Source of the DNA: Oryzias latipes
Taxonomy: Eukaryota; Chordata; Actinopteri; Beloniformes; Adrianichthyidae
Direction: 5' to 3'
Assembly: GCF_002234675.1 (NCBI RefSeq)
Contig: NC_019879.2
Span: forward strand, 20,269,855-20,333,854
DNA length: 64,000 nucleotides
Shown here: positions 52,880 to 64,000 of the stretch, piece by piece
Layout: each line of letters starts with the position of its first letter
Numbering within the stretch: position 1 is the first letter of the stretch
Notes under the pieces: generated by a model
What the model was told of the DNA's origin: nothing
The model's database searches: none
What the model saw: the letters and a program-made list of their open reading frames with translations, nothing else
Translations under genes and position numbers: made by a program

Positions 52880-54150
52880 CTGTGTTTGAAAGAGTGCCAT
52901 TCATGTGAACCTAACGCTTCCTCTCCCGTCCGGGGGAGCAGGAGTGATTCCAATTGGTTCGTTTGTGGACCTCGCCTCTGGCTCCTCTGTGCTCCTGTAA
53001 CTGTACTTGGCCGTGGACCTAGCCTCTGGATCGTCTCGCGCCCACAGCTGTCCCCCAATTCCATTTGCGTGAAGCCCATCTGCTACACTATTCAAACACG
53101 TAGTTGTAGAGTTAGATGAGCTAATTCTTACTTTAGTATGGCGGAGGCATCCTGCAAGGTGGTTACTGACAAGGAGACATGATGTGTGAGCTTTCACTCA
53201 GAAGATGCTAGCAAATGCAGTGATGAGGAGATGTCAGGTTTGAAGGTAGGCTGCTATTTATTTATGACATATAGATTGTCGGGAAACAGTGTGAGAAACA
53301 AATATATATCACGTTTAAAGGTTGTTTTGATGGTAAACATGCATTCATCCGATCACATTTCAAGAAGTTGCTGTGTTTCAAGGTTGTGGTTCTGTTAAGG
53401 AAACTACAAGGTAGCTTTTAGGTGTGTGTGACATCACAGCAGCGCCAGGCGCCTGCCGTGTAATGAGAGACAGAAAAGCAGTGTAAGACATGTTTTTGAC
53501 GGTATAAAAAATGTGTTCTAACAAGGAAGTTGGACCTTTGATAAAGTCTATGACTCATCTGTTGCTCGCATGTTTACAACACATGACCACTGGCGACATT
53601 AGCTGTTTTGGTTCAGTTGCTGGAACTGGAACTTAGAACGGATTGTATTCAGACAGAAGAATCTCAGAGCGAATAGAAGTGGAAACGAACAGACACCACC
53701 TCGAAAGATGGGTTAGAGAGCGGTTCCTGGTCCCGGACCAGGGTTCGCTTGGGTGTTTTCAGACTAAAAATGTGTTCCGGATAATCAGGGGAAACAAACT
53801 CTAAGCGAACTGCCTTGTAGTTTACTTAAAGTGGGCCAAATGTGTACAGTCTGAATACACCCTAAAAGTTCTGGTACATTGCCTGTTCATCCTGGTAGAA
53901 GATCCCTCCTTAATGCGGAGACCCCTGAGGTTTCCTTTTTTTTCCCGGAATCTGCATTTTATTAGGAGTTTTTCCTTACCGAGAAGGAGGGTCTAAGAGC
54001 AGGGATGCCTAGTTTAGTTAAGTCTGTTTAGTTTAGTTTAGCAATTACCAATTATATTTTTTGACGGATTTCATGTTTTTATACAGATACCAGTATAAAG
54101 CCCATTAAGTATACTCTGTTGTAATATTGGATTGTTTAAATAATTGAATT
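52880..54150 (+). repeat. LINE/SINE 3'-type repeat, apparently interrupted
   Basis: The left GC-rich part (TTGGCCGTGGACCTAGCCTC; GCGTGAAGCCCATCTGCTAC) and the right part from about 53870 (CTGGTAGAAGATCCCTCCTT; GAGTTTTTCCTTACCGAGAA; ATAAAGCCCATTAAG; ending AATTGAATTGAA) resemble consecutive parts of one common fish repeat. The TIR element and more unique sequence lie in between. The match is from memory. Confidence 0.45.
53395..53829. mobile_element. TIR element about 435 bp
   Basis: Left end TTAAGGAAACTACAAGGTAG (53395-53414) is matched by the inverted right end CTGCCTTGTAGTTTACTTAA (53810-53829), 18 of 20 bases complementary. No transposase, hence a MITE-like element. It lies between two pieces of what may be one older repeat. 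Confidence 0.6.
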
Positions 54151-57100
54151 GAAAAGATGACATGAAAATGGCATATTTGTGGGGAAGTTAGCAGGAATAA
54201 TCACACCATCCTAAAACCAGATGCTAAACAGGGATGCTCAACAATAATATGATAGCTTTTGTTTCTATAATGTTTTTATATGGAGGAGAAATTATTTTCA
54301 TTTGTGGCTTCAGTGTATGTTTAAAAGTGATTTACCAAATTTGTGGTTAGAATAGAATTTTTTTTACATTTTTGGACTTTTTTTGTAAGTCTGAAAAGTG
54401 ATAAGATACGGTTCAATTTTTTAATGAGACATATAAAATGACAGGAGAAGACACTTTCATTTGCTACACACTCCACACTCGTACATTGAGAGGCAGAATT
54501 GTTCAGACGTGAAAACCAAGTGATGCTTCCTTGTGAAACAATCAGCAGTAAAAGAGATCCCCTGTTCAACACATAAATGGAAGCTGAGACTTGAGGAAAT
54601 TAAATAGTTTTTAAAAGCGTTGGCGTGGATTAGCCATAGCATGATTTCCAGTTTCATCACAAGTACAGGAAATTTAAGCAGATGATAAATACCTGATGAA
54701 GGTGCCATGACTTGTTTCTGTTTCTTTTACAAATTCTATTGTGCCAGGTTTAAAAGTTGACAGATTCTACTGACTTTGACACTAACCCAATGTTATTTTA
54801 TGATAACAAAATGGAAGAAGGTTTGATTAAAAACTACCTCTCCATTGAGTTAAACACAGTGACAAATCTGTCCCTCCAGTCACCAAGCAGGAGATGTAGG
54901 CTGAGCTTTAGTACAATAGGAGTGAAAGCAGCAGACGACTGACTGTGCTTGCTTTGCTGCTATTTGGAGCTTTTAGTCATTATCCAGTACATCGACTCAA
55001 CTTCCACTCACCAGCCAATCACATGAGAGCAAGTCAGCACCAGAGGCCTGTTTTAGCCCACAATCAACACCCTGTGGATGCTGTCACGGTTGAGCTAAGT
55101 CCATTCTTAGTCCGCTTGGGACGAAAAACAACCGATGCTGTATTACCCCACACCACACTACTGATATGTAGGTTTTTTTTCTTCTCTATCATCCTGACGA
55201 CTGGTATATGATGAAAAACTGAGTTATAAATGACCCTATAATTTTGTCTGCCTTTTTGGAAAAAAATGTGGGCATGTATGTCTTTATTTCTCCCTTTTGA
55301 TTTGCACAGTTTTCTGAATTTACTGTCAAGGAATGCAAATGAGCAGCTGCAAGTTTAGCTGAACAGCAATAATCTCTGCCTGCTACATTTCTCATGTGCA
55401 ACTCTATAGATCAGTTCATAATGCCAGTCACAAAACTATAGTTGCATGATACTGCAAAACTATTTGCATATAGGATATTCTTTTTCAGACTTTGGTTGAA
55501 GTAAATGTGCAATAGACTCTGGGGGGTGAATTAACGGTGTTTCGGCTGCAGACAGAAGATTGTTCTCTGCTGGATAGATAACTGCCACAAAGTCTTTCTC
55601 GGAGCAATTGCTATTATGCCCTAATGAAAGCAGTCACACAGTGTGAAAGTAAACATTTTATTGTGAAGTACAGAAGTCCCTGCTGCACTGCTTTTGTAAG
55701 CTCTCATTTCTATATGAGAGTAACACTGGAGTTTCAGAGGAACTCATATTTGGTATCAATTTAACAAAAGTTTTGAGCTGTGTGTTATACTAAAATATTT
55801 TTCTTTGCATTTATAACTTCGCAAAAAATAATAACTCTTCATTTAAGCACTTGTTTGAGTAGGTGCTTTTTGAAACTATTATAAAAACGAAGCATATTTA
55901 TTTAACATCAAACAGGAAATTGAAGCAGTTACTCTTTGGGGAATGTGTACAAGGTACTTATTGATGTTTTTTAGTCAAATCTTTTTTTTTAATTATTGCA
56001 TTAGGCTAAACTTAAAAATAAAGATAAATAGATTGATAGATTGTTTTGATTACCAGTACTTGATCATCCACAATTTGGGCTTTGAAGTGATCTAAAAAAG
56101 TAGTTGGAATTTTTTTTTTTTTATTGAAAAAAGTTTTTTCTGTTTCAAGATATGGTCCATCAGGGGGTTAGAATAGAAAATGTGGCAATTAAAACACATG
56201 GATTAAGAAGGGAAAAGGATGTACCGGTGGGTGCATGGTTGAAGGACATTTTTAGAGACAGTAGGCTGACTCTGTTTAACTGTGTGGAGCACAGGTGGGC
56301 AATGAGGCAACAACATATTGCATGGTAGCTTCATCCTCCCCGACTTGACATGACAAGTAATTTCTGAAGCTCGGGGGGCAGAGCATCACAGATGCTTTGG
56401 CAGAAGGAGGTAGGATGCGTAAATAGAAATCGGACTTAGAGGAAACTCACAGATAATGAGATTCTGTATATTTTACTGTAGAAACTCTGCTGTACTCTAC
56501 CAAATTTGATCAATACCTATAAAAAATGGTTTCACCCGCTACAGTGCTAAATAACTCCGTCATGCCAAAATTTACATTTAGTTATATAAAAAGTTATTCT
56601 TTTGTGTTTTTTTCTATTAAAGGTGATGCTAAATTAAGTGGAATCCTGCATTTAATGGTAGATAAGCGACATAGAAGGGGTTCACTTAGATGAAGTAACA
56701 TTTAAGTCTCATAAAATTTTAATTGTTGATTTCTTTTATGAAACCCTTGATGTCTGAATTTCTTTCCAGAAATGATTAATTTTTAAAAAATCAATTAATT
56801 TTGGACCTGAAGTTTGCATCAATTGGTGCCGATGGATTTGTTTTGACATTTTGTGGAATAAGCCCTTTTAATTTTAAAAATATCAACAAAAATGAAGTAT
56901 CAATGTGTGACAAAACAGTAAACTTAAGACGAAAACAATTTATTAACATTAAAAATGTTACACATTTATCATCAGGAAAACCATTGAAAACAGCTAAATG
57001 AAAGTCTTTGACAAATCATGCTGTTTGTCTAAAGTGCTACAATTGATTTTCTTGGTTTATGTACAGAATTTGGTTAAGTAATTCATTTATATGCTAAATG

Positions 57101-57271
57101 TTTCATCATTGTTGGCATAAAAAAGCCAGAAAAAGTGAAGCAAACCCCTGTGAGGCTCAGGAGCTTCATCCTGGAGTTAGGATGGGCTCGTGCAGCTCCG
57201 GATTTTTGCGCGCATCTCCATCTTCTCCATCCCAGAAACAAAGTGTAAATGTCCGTCGTACTTTTTTTTCT

Positions 57272-57905
<634 letters not shown>

Positions 57906-58081
57906 TTTAATGTTATCCCAACCCTTTTTCATTTACCCATAAACACACTTTTATCTGCTCCAGCATGGTGCAAATGTGTTTTTTAGTATGTCATGGAACT
58001 TGTAAAAATGCAGAAATTTAAGGCAAAAAGGAACATTCAAATAAAATGAGTAGGCCTGCTCTACACTCTACAGCCTGTTAA

Positions 58082-58264
58082 CCCTTGTGCCGTAGGCACT
58101 TTAACGTGGGAAGTTGGGTCATATAGACCCACTAGACAGTGCGCTGAACCTTTTTTCTTCAATGATTTATGAATCTCACTGGTGTCCATGGATTACATGA
58201 AATCTTTCCACCTTTATCCACATTTGTCAGGGTATGGATGGGGTCATCTAAGATAGCACAAGGG
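58082..58264. mobile_element. piggyBac-like TTAA MITE, well-preserved copy
   Basis: CCCTTGTGC and GCACAAGGG form perfect ends, flanked by TTAA on both sides (58078-58081 and 58265-58268). TTAA target duplication with CCC-starting ends is the signature of piggyBac-type transposition. The element is 183 bp with no ORF, so it moves only in trans. Confidence 0.8.
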
Positions 58265-58481
58265 TTAAAAATAAAAAAATAGGTGACAGTATATAATATT
58301 TAAGATTTTTAACTTCTTTTAAATATTTTTTAAAAGAAGGGTTAATGGGACCAACCTGTCATTTGTTTATACTGTTGCCTCATAAGTCCGAATATGTCTA
58401 ATTAATCTAGTAATGCATGTATATCAAAAAGTTGTTACTCCCTAAAGGACAGAGCACTTGTCATTAATTGGGTAGGATGAT

Positions 58482-58482
<1 letters not shown>

Positions 58483-58514
<32 letters not shown>

Positions 58515-58536
58515 ATATATATACCATATATATATA

Positions 58537-58609
<73 letters not shown>

Positions 58610-58718
58610 ATATATATACCATATATATATACCATATATATATATACCATATATATACCATATATATATACCATATATATATATACCATATATATATATA
58701 CCATATATATATATATAT
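58483..58718. repeat. Alternating AT tract with TACCATATA units (minisatellite)
   Basis: A core of more than 60 bp of pure (TA)n is flanked on both sides by repeated ATATATACCAT units. Open frames of alternating Tyr-Ile through it are spurious. Such tracts are hypervariable and can form cruciforms. Confidence 0.95.
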
Positions 58719-59022
58719 CTTTTGTAAAAATTGTACTCAGGTTCAACACAGCTGCCATGAAATAAAGCTACATTGATAAGGACAAGCAGCCGTTCAACTG
58801 CAGGAGATATTGTTCATTCTGTCATTTAGATTTATGAGTCAAAATATCCCAGCAAACCATGGTATTTACCAGGATTTTAATTGGAAAATCCAGTATCATA
58901 AATCATGTGTTTTTAATGGTTTCGCTGAGATAGATGTCACTCTGTCTTGGAAACTAGGCTTACTAAACCGTTAAAAAATTGGTGGTAAAAGTAGGACATT
59001 TAATTGCCTTAATGACAAATTT

Positions 59023-59024
59023 GT

Positions 59025-59048
<24 letters not shown>
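59023..59048. repeat. Poly(A) run
   Basis: A long uninterrupted adenine tract in intergenic sequence. No attached retroposon was identified. Confidence 0.85.
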
Positions 59049-59057
<9 letters not shown>

Positions 59058-59249
59058 AAGATGTTATGCTGTCGTGGAGCGCTGATTTGCCTTTGTAATA
59101 TTTTGACAGGAAGCTACTTTTGAAGTTTTAAACCAATCATTTGTGGAGTTTGATAACTGGTATATTTGTTGTTCTATGTCAGTATTATTTCAGGCAAATG
59201 TAATGATTTAAAAATATATATATATTTTTTGTTTTTATTCAGTATAATA

Positions 59250-62030
59250 TTGATTTTGATTTTAATTTATTCATTTATTTCAAGCATTGTAGTCAAAGCA
59301 ATAAAGAATTTACACATATTTATCAAACTCATTACAGAAATGATGAAATGCATAGATTAAAAAGACAGAAAATAAAACAAAACAAAAACTTCACTTGAAT
59401 CACATTTGCTTAATTAAATACAGTGATCATTAACTAAAGTATAAGTAGAGTTTAATTCATTGCTTGAAAAGGAGTGGGAAGAAGCAAGCTTATATAATCC
59501 CACCCCTACTGAGTTCATTCATTTGATAGTTTTACAGTGTTTTAAATACGGTTCTGATCAGATAGGTTCTCTTGAAATAACAAAATCCAGTGCCCAGAAA
59601 TGATTGATGATCTTCAGAAAACATTCATTCATGATTTCAGTAAACAGTAACGGTACCGATATGTAATAATAATTGATTATCATTAGAATACATCATAACA
59701 TTAAACCAGAAATTATTGCTACATATTGCAGATCAAGTAAACAAAATCAATAGCTTATTGATTGTAATTTAAACATTTCAGTAATCATTATTGCACATTA
59801 CAATGTAACACTCAGTGGTTGTAATTAATATAGCTTTGATTATTTCACCACAATCAAGTTCACACATGTATTTGGAATTATTCAAACACCTGTTGATCCT
59901 TAAATCCTCTTATCTTCATATCCTGAGATAAGAGTTTCTTTATACCTTTTCTTGAATATTTGAACATTTCTTGAGCTCATTCCTTAAACCGTTCCAAAGT
60001 TTAGTGCCACACACCGACACACAGAAACTTTTCTTTGTGGTTCTTATCAATTCGATCTTGAAGTTCCTACATCCCCTCAGTCTGTAGCCTCCTTCATTTT
60101 CTAAGAACTGTTTTTGGATATTGAATGGTAACGATTTCCAACTGGCTCTGTATAAAAGTTGTGCAGTGTAAAAATCCACAAGGTCATGCAGTTTTAAAAG
60201 TCTTGATTGATAAAATAGATTGTTTGTATGATCGAGATATCCGGCTTTATGTACAATTCTGACGGCTCGTTTTTGAAGTAGAAAGAGAGGATGTAGTGAG
60301 CTCTTGTAATTATTCCCCCAAATTTCTATACAGTAGGTGAAATATGGTAACATTAAGGAGCAGTACAATAAATATCTACTGTTGTATCCTAATATATGTT
60401 TCGATTCATTTACGATTGAAAAACTTTTTGAGATTTTAGTTTGTATGTGTCTGATGTGTGGCTTCCAACTTAGTTTGTCATCGATAAAAACCCCTAAGAA
60501 TTTTATTTCTGTAACACTTTCGATTAAGACATTATTTATTTCAATTGAGAGCTCTTTATTTGCATTGTAGTTTCCAAAAAACATCACTTTGGTTTTATCT
60601 AGGTTCAAAGATAATTTGTTGTAATCCATCCATAATTTTATTTTGTTTAACTCTGTGTTCACCACCTTGATAAGTTCCCTATGATTGTCTGTAGAATAAA
60701 TAAATATTTGTGTCATCAGCAAATAATATGAGTTTCATAAGCTTTGAAACAATGAATATATCATTTATGTAAATATTGAATAGCAGCGGGCCCAGAATTG
60801 ATCCTTGTGGGACACCACAACTTATCTCTTTGGTTTCTGATGTATATTCATCAATCTTGACAAATTGTTTTCTTCCCGTTAAATAGCCTCTGACCCAAGT
60901 TAGCGCTAGTCCTCTGATCCCATACTCTTCCAGTTTGTCAAGTAGGATGTCATGATTGAGAGTGTCAAATGCTTTTTTAAGTCAATGAAAATTCCAGCTG
61001 CATATTTCTTTTTGTCCAGAGCGTTTGTGATTTCCTCCACAGCATCAATGATAGCCAATGAGGTTGATCTATTTTCTCTAAAACCAAATTGGTTTATATT
61101 TATAATGTTATGTTTTTCAATAAATAAATCTAATTTATCATTGAATATTTTTTCTAAAATTTTTGAGAATTGTGGAAGAAGAGAAACAGGTCCATAGTTT
61201 GTAAATTGGTGTTTGTCTCCACTCTTATAGATAGGAATCACTTTGGCTATTTTCATTTGGTTTGGGAATCACCCAGTTCGTAATGATAAGTTACATAAGT
61301 ATGTTAGAGGCTTAGATACAATATAAATGACTTTTTTCACCACCTTCATATCTATATCTTCACAATCTTTTGAGTTTTTACTCTTGAAATTATTCACAAT
61401 TGATGTCAGCGCATTTTCGGTTACATCAGAGAGAAAGATTGAGTGTGGGATCCTGTCGATGGGTGGATTATTGTCTTTGCTAGTTTTGCATTTTGGAATT
61501 TCCGCTGCCAACTCTGGACCCACGTTTACAAAGTAGTTATTGAAACCGTTTGCTGCTACATTGATGTCATAGCTTTGACCATTCTCATCTGTAAAGTAAT
61601 CTGGATAAGTTCGCTTTTTTGTCCCATTTTTAATGATGTTATTTAATATTTCCCAAACTCGCTTTACGTTGTATTTATTTTCATTCAGTAGATTATTGAA
61701 GTGCACTTTTTTACTGTAACGTGTTATTTCAGTTAGTTTATTTTTATATGACTTATATCTTTGTTCAGTTTCTCTTGTCCTCTGTTTTAAGAATTTTTTA
61801 TAGAGGTTATTTTTCTTTTTACAAGCATTTTGTAGACCGGTTGTTAACCAAGGGCATTTGGCAAATTTGTTCTTGAATTTATAAATTGGACAGTTCTTAT
61901 TGTAAAGTGAGCTAAATATTTCTAAAAAACATTTATAAGCAATATCGACATCTTTTACTCTGTACACAGAGTTCCAGTTTTGTCTGGATAAGTCATTATT
62001 TAGAGCATTCATGTTTTTTTCATTTCTTAG
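59250..62030 (-). mobile_element. 5'-truncated, frameshifted LINE (jockey/CR1/L2-like reverse transcriptase)
   Basis: Read on -: a region upstream of RT (62012-61269), then RT with VIPIYKSGDKHQFTNYGPVS and FGFRENRSTSLAIIDAVEE (61256-60906). Next come CGVPQGSILGPLLF and the catalytic FADD at 60723-60712, then the connection and C-terminal part (60722-59940) with GTKLWNGLRNELKK. The pieces lie in different frames. One break is in the A-run near 60980, another just after FADD near 60705, and one near 61260. The endonuclease domain is missing, so the copy is 5'-truncated. The 3' UTR (GGGTGGGATTATATAAGCTT on -) probably ends near 59250 at an AATAAATGAATAAAT-like tail. Dead copy; clade named only broadly. 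Confidence 0.85.
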
Positions 62031-62194
62031 CCTTTATTTGTTTTGCGAATTTCCAAACCAGATGGACAAATGTATCCACCTTTTTCTATAGTATGTACTG
62101 ACATCTGCTGGATGATTTTAAAGTAAAGTAACACTTTCTCATCTGCTTATAATATTTAGGGGCAGAAACCCAAAGTTTCAGGTGTTCTTCTATT

Positions 62195-62435
62195 ATGCAA
62201 AGTTCAAAGGGTTCAGAGGTAAAGCAGCCAATCTTTGATTGGAAGATCGCAGGTTCAGTTCCTGCCCTGCCAGCTCATGTTAAAGTGTCCTTTGGCAAGA
62301 CCCTGAACCCCACAGAGCTCCCGGTGGTTACAGGTTGGCGCCAGTGTTTGGCAGTGGAGCCGCCATCAGTGTGCGAATGTGTGGGACTGAGACTGTGTAG
62401 CGCTTTGGGCCTTAGAAGGTTGTAGAACGCTGTAG
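62195..62435 (+). repeat. tRNA-derived SINE copy 2
   Basis: It contains a B box GGTTCAGTTCC, then TTTGGCAAGACCCTGAACCC, GGTTGGCGCCAGTGTTTGGC and TAGCGCTTTGGGCCTTAGAA. It is the same family as 505-750 and better preserved at the B box. Confidence 0.75.
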
Positions 62436-62439
62436 GTTT

Positions 62440-63290
62440 AAGCCCTTCACAAAGAAAATATGAAAAACACTACTGACAAACGCAAAACTTGTAAGTGTAG
62501 GTATTGTGACCTATGAAATTTAAATGAAATTTAAATTAAATTCTAGGCATGGTCTGGACTTTTGTTGCCCACCCAGAGGCAAAAGCAACACTGTACATCA
62601 GCAGATGGCAGCATTGTTCAGCAAGAACCTTTCCACATGTAAGTACATCTATCCACCCATCCTGCACACATTCATGGCTTGCTGGTGTTTAGTAGTAGGT
62701 GGGTGGAGCAACTGAATCTTTAACACTTTCTCTAAAGGCAAAATGTAAAATAAATTAGCAGATAAAATAAAGGGATATGACAGAAAAAGCCACAGTAATT
62801 AAACTGATTTTTACATTTTAATGTAAATGTTGATGTGTGCAAAACATAAACAGAGACACTTCATACCCAGGACGTTTCCAGTATTATGTCTTTCCTTCAG
62901 ACAAACACTACAGGTCAAGCAAAGTAAGGACAAAAATGCATCAGAAAAGTTTTTACACGACTGCAATAAATGTGTTAAACACGGAAGCTTTGTAATTAAA
63001 TCTGGACTTCTTCTTCTAGAGTGCTTGAACTGTGCAACAGGGGAATTTCTTTTTTAAATTCATGGGTATGTGGTCTTGTGGTGTTTTATTTTAGATCTTT
63101 AAATTTTTTTTTATTTTTTAAATTTCTTAGTTGTGTATCTTGTTTTTTTTAGTGAATATTGCACTTTTATCAAGCAATAACATAACTTTAACTTGTAACC
63201 AAAGTATACACTTTTTACACATTCTAACATATAATTTATAATTCTTTGTTGAAATTGTTTTAATGTGCGTTAAACTAACCAGGAAGCACT
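62440..63290. other. Intergenic, nothing recognised
   Basis: AT-rich sequence with only short open frames. No repeat family, RNA gene or splice-bounded exon was identified. Confidence 0.5.
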
Positions 63291-63296
63291 TTTTGA

Positions 63297-63386
63297 ATTT
63301 CATTGTACAAGTGACAGTGACAATAAAGTTATATTTTATTTATTCTGTTCTATTCTATTCTATTCTATTCTATTCTATTCTATTCT
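63297..63386 (+). repeat. LINE-type 3' tail ending in (TTCTA)n
   Basis: ATTTCATTGTACAAGTGACA, then GACAATAAAGTTATATTTTA, followed by nine or so TTCTA units. This is the classic end of a retroposon with a short tandem tail. No body is recognisable upstream. Confidence 0.7.
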
Positions 63387-63709
63387 ATGTTTTAATTGAA
63401 TTAAAAGAGGAGCGTCTAGTAAACCGGGCCCTTATTTTAATAGATTTAACTTAATGAATTAGTTTAATCATGTAAAATAAAATACTATAGCACATTAAAT
63501 GATAAAGAATAAATACAAATTGGAAAAGAAAAACATCCTTAGAAATAGTTTAATAATAAAGTACATTTTTACAAGTATGCTAATAATAATAATGCAAATA
63601 TTAGGCTAAAACAGATCAACAAAAAATGTATTTTGTGTTGCGTTTTTTAGGTTTTAGATTAATTGTAATAATATAAGTATGATCATTTCTGTATTAGATC
63701 ATTTCATTC

Positions 63710-64000
63710 AGAGGTGGCTCAGCCGGTGGAAGAGCTCGCTTTAAGATTCCCATGAGCGGCGTCCCTCTCAGCCAATCAGAGAGGACCTTGGCGACACGTG
63801 CGGGTCAGGCTGAGCTGAGGTTAGATTGAGCATTATTATTATAACGCCTACTGCCCTCCTGTCGTTCCAATGTTTATTTGCAGGACAGGTGCGTCTGTTT
63901 CGGAGAACGCGGTGCTTTCTGGAAGAAGAAGAGGAGCTTCCGTTTAGACCTTCCCAGAATGCCGCTGTCCTGCTGCGGCTCTTTCTCCAGAACCGTCTGA
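63710..64000 (+). promoter_or_regulatory. Possible promoter / first exon of a further gene
   Basis: The last 290 bp are richer in G+C and CpG than the preceding kilobases. They include CCAAT (63773, in CAGCCAATCAGAG), CACGTG (63796-63801, an E-box) and a TTTGCAG-like acceptor at about 63877-63883. An ATG at 63960 opens only a 14-codon frame ending at the window edge, so it is probably 5' UTR or chance. GALNT13 lies beyond RPRM in human, but nothing here identifies it. Confidence 0.3.

Larger units (their letters stand above)
31961..57271. other. Intergenic region between prpf40a and rprm
   Basis: About 25 kb, AT-rich. Apart from the listed repeats I found no exon chain, no long open frame and no RNA gene. 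Open frames here are short, low-complexity or repeat-derived. Unique-looking stretches without repeats, such as 34.1-36.8 kb, 45.0-47.5 kb and 54.2-57.2 kb, could hold conserved non-coding regulatory sequence for rprm, which cannot be judged without comparison to other species. 44.1-44.8 kb is strongly A/T-skewed. Confidence 0.6.

Noticed and set aside
53186..53398. 70-codon frame on + near 53.2 kb
   Set aside because: Between repeat pieces, no splice context and no recognised motif.
58435..58776. Tyr-Ile-rich open frames on both strands
   Set aside because: Product of the AT minisatellite; no coding features.
63715..63770. tRNA-like start (GGTGGCTCAGCCGGTGGAAG)
   Set aside because: Begins like a SINE or tRNA A box, but no B box or cloverleaf follows, so no tRNA gene is called.

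Overview
This is vertebrate nuclear DNA, almost certainly from a teleost fish. Genes are split into short exons with GT-AG introns, the background is AT-rich, and several interspersed repeats of types familiar from fish genomes are present. The gene order fmnl2 - prpf40a - rprm matches the human 2q23 neighbourhood, except that no ARL6IP6 homologue could be seen between prpf40a and rprm.

Region 1 (1-18.3 kb, + strand) is the 3' two thirds of fmnl2, a Diaphanous-related formin. The window opens inside an intron. Nineteen constitutive exons encode the end of the GBD/FH3 region, a coiled coil, the proline-rich FH1, the whole FH2 and the DAD core. They are followed by up to four alternative last exons, all entered in the same phase. 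Introns hold a tRNA-type SINE, small LINE remnants and terminal-inverted-repeat elements.

Region 2 (18.8-31.9 kb, - strand) is a complete prpf40a, a U1-snRNP-associated splicing factor with two WW domains, FF repeats and an RS/K-rich tail. It lies tail-to-tail with fmnl2. Twenty-seven exons were traced, including a first exon whose only coding content is the ATG and two adjacent microexons of 19 and 20 nt.

Region 3 (32-57.2 kb) is an intergenic stretch of about 25 kb with no convincing coding exon. It holds SINE-like and other interspersed repeats, a piggyBac-like TTAA element, other small DNA elements, and a 163-bp near-perfect direct duplication.

Region 4 (57.3-57.9 kb, - strand) is the single-exon gene for Reprimo (rprm), with a GC-rich 5' region.

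Region 5 (58-64 kb) is repeat-rich. It contains a second TTAA element with perfect ends, an alternating AT minisatellite, a 5'-truncated and frameshifted LINE, another SINE, a LINE-type 3' tail, and a GC-richer last 300 bp that may be the start of another gene.

The three genes are not known to work as one pathway: fmnl2 builds actin filaments at the cell edge, prpf40a acts in early spliceosome assembly, and rprm is a p53-responsive G2-arrest membrane glycoprotein. Exon boundaries were derived by eye from splice signals, reading-frame continuity and remembered vertebrate homologues; no alignment was run.
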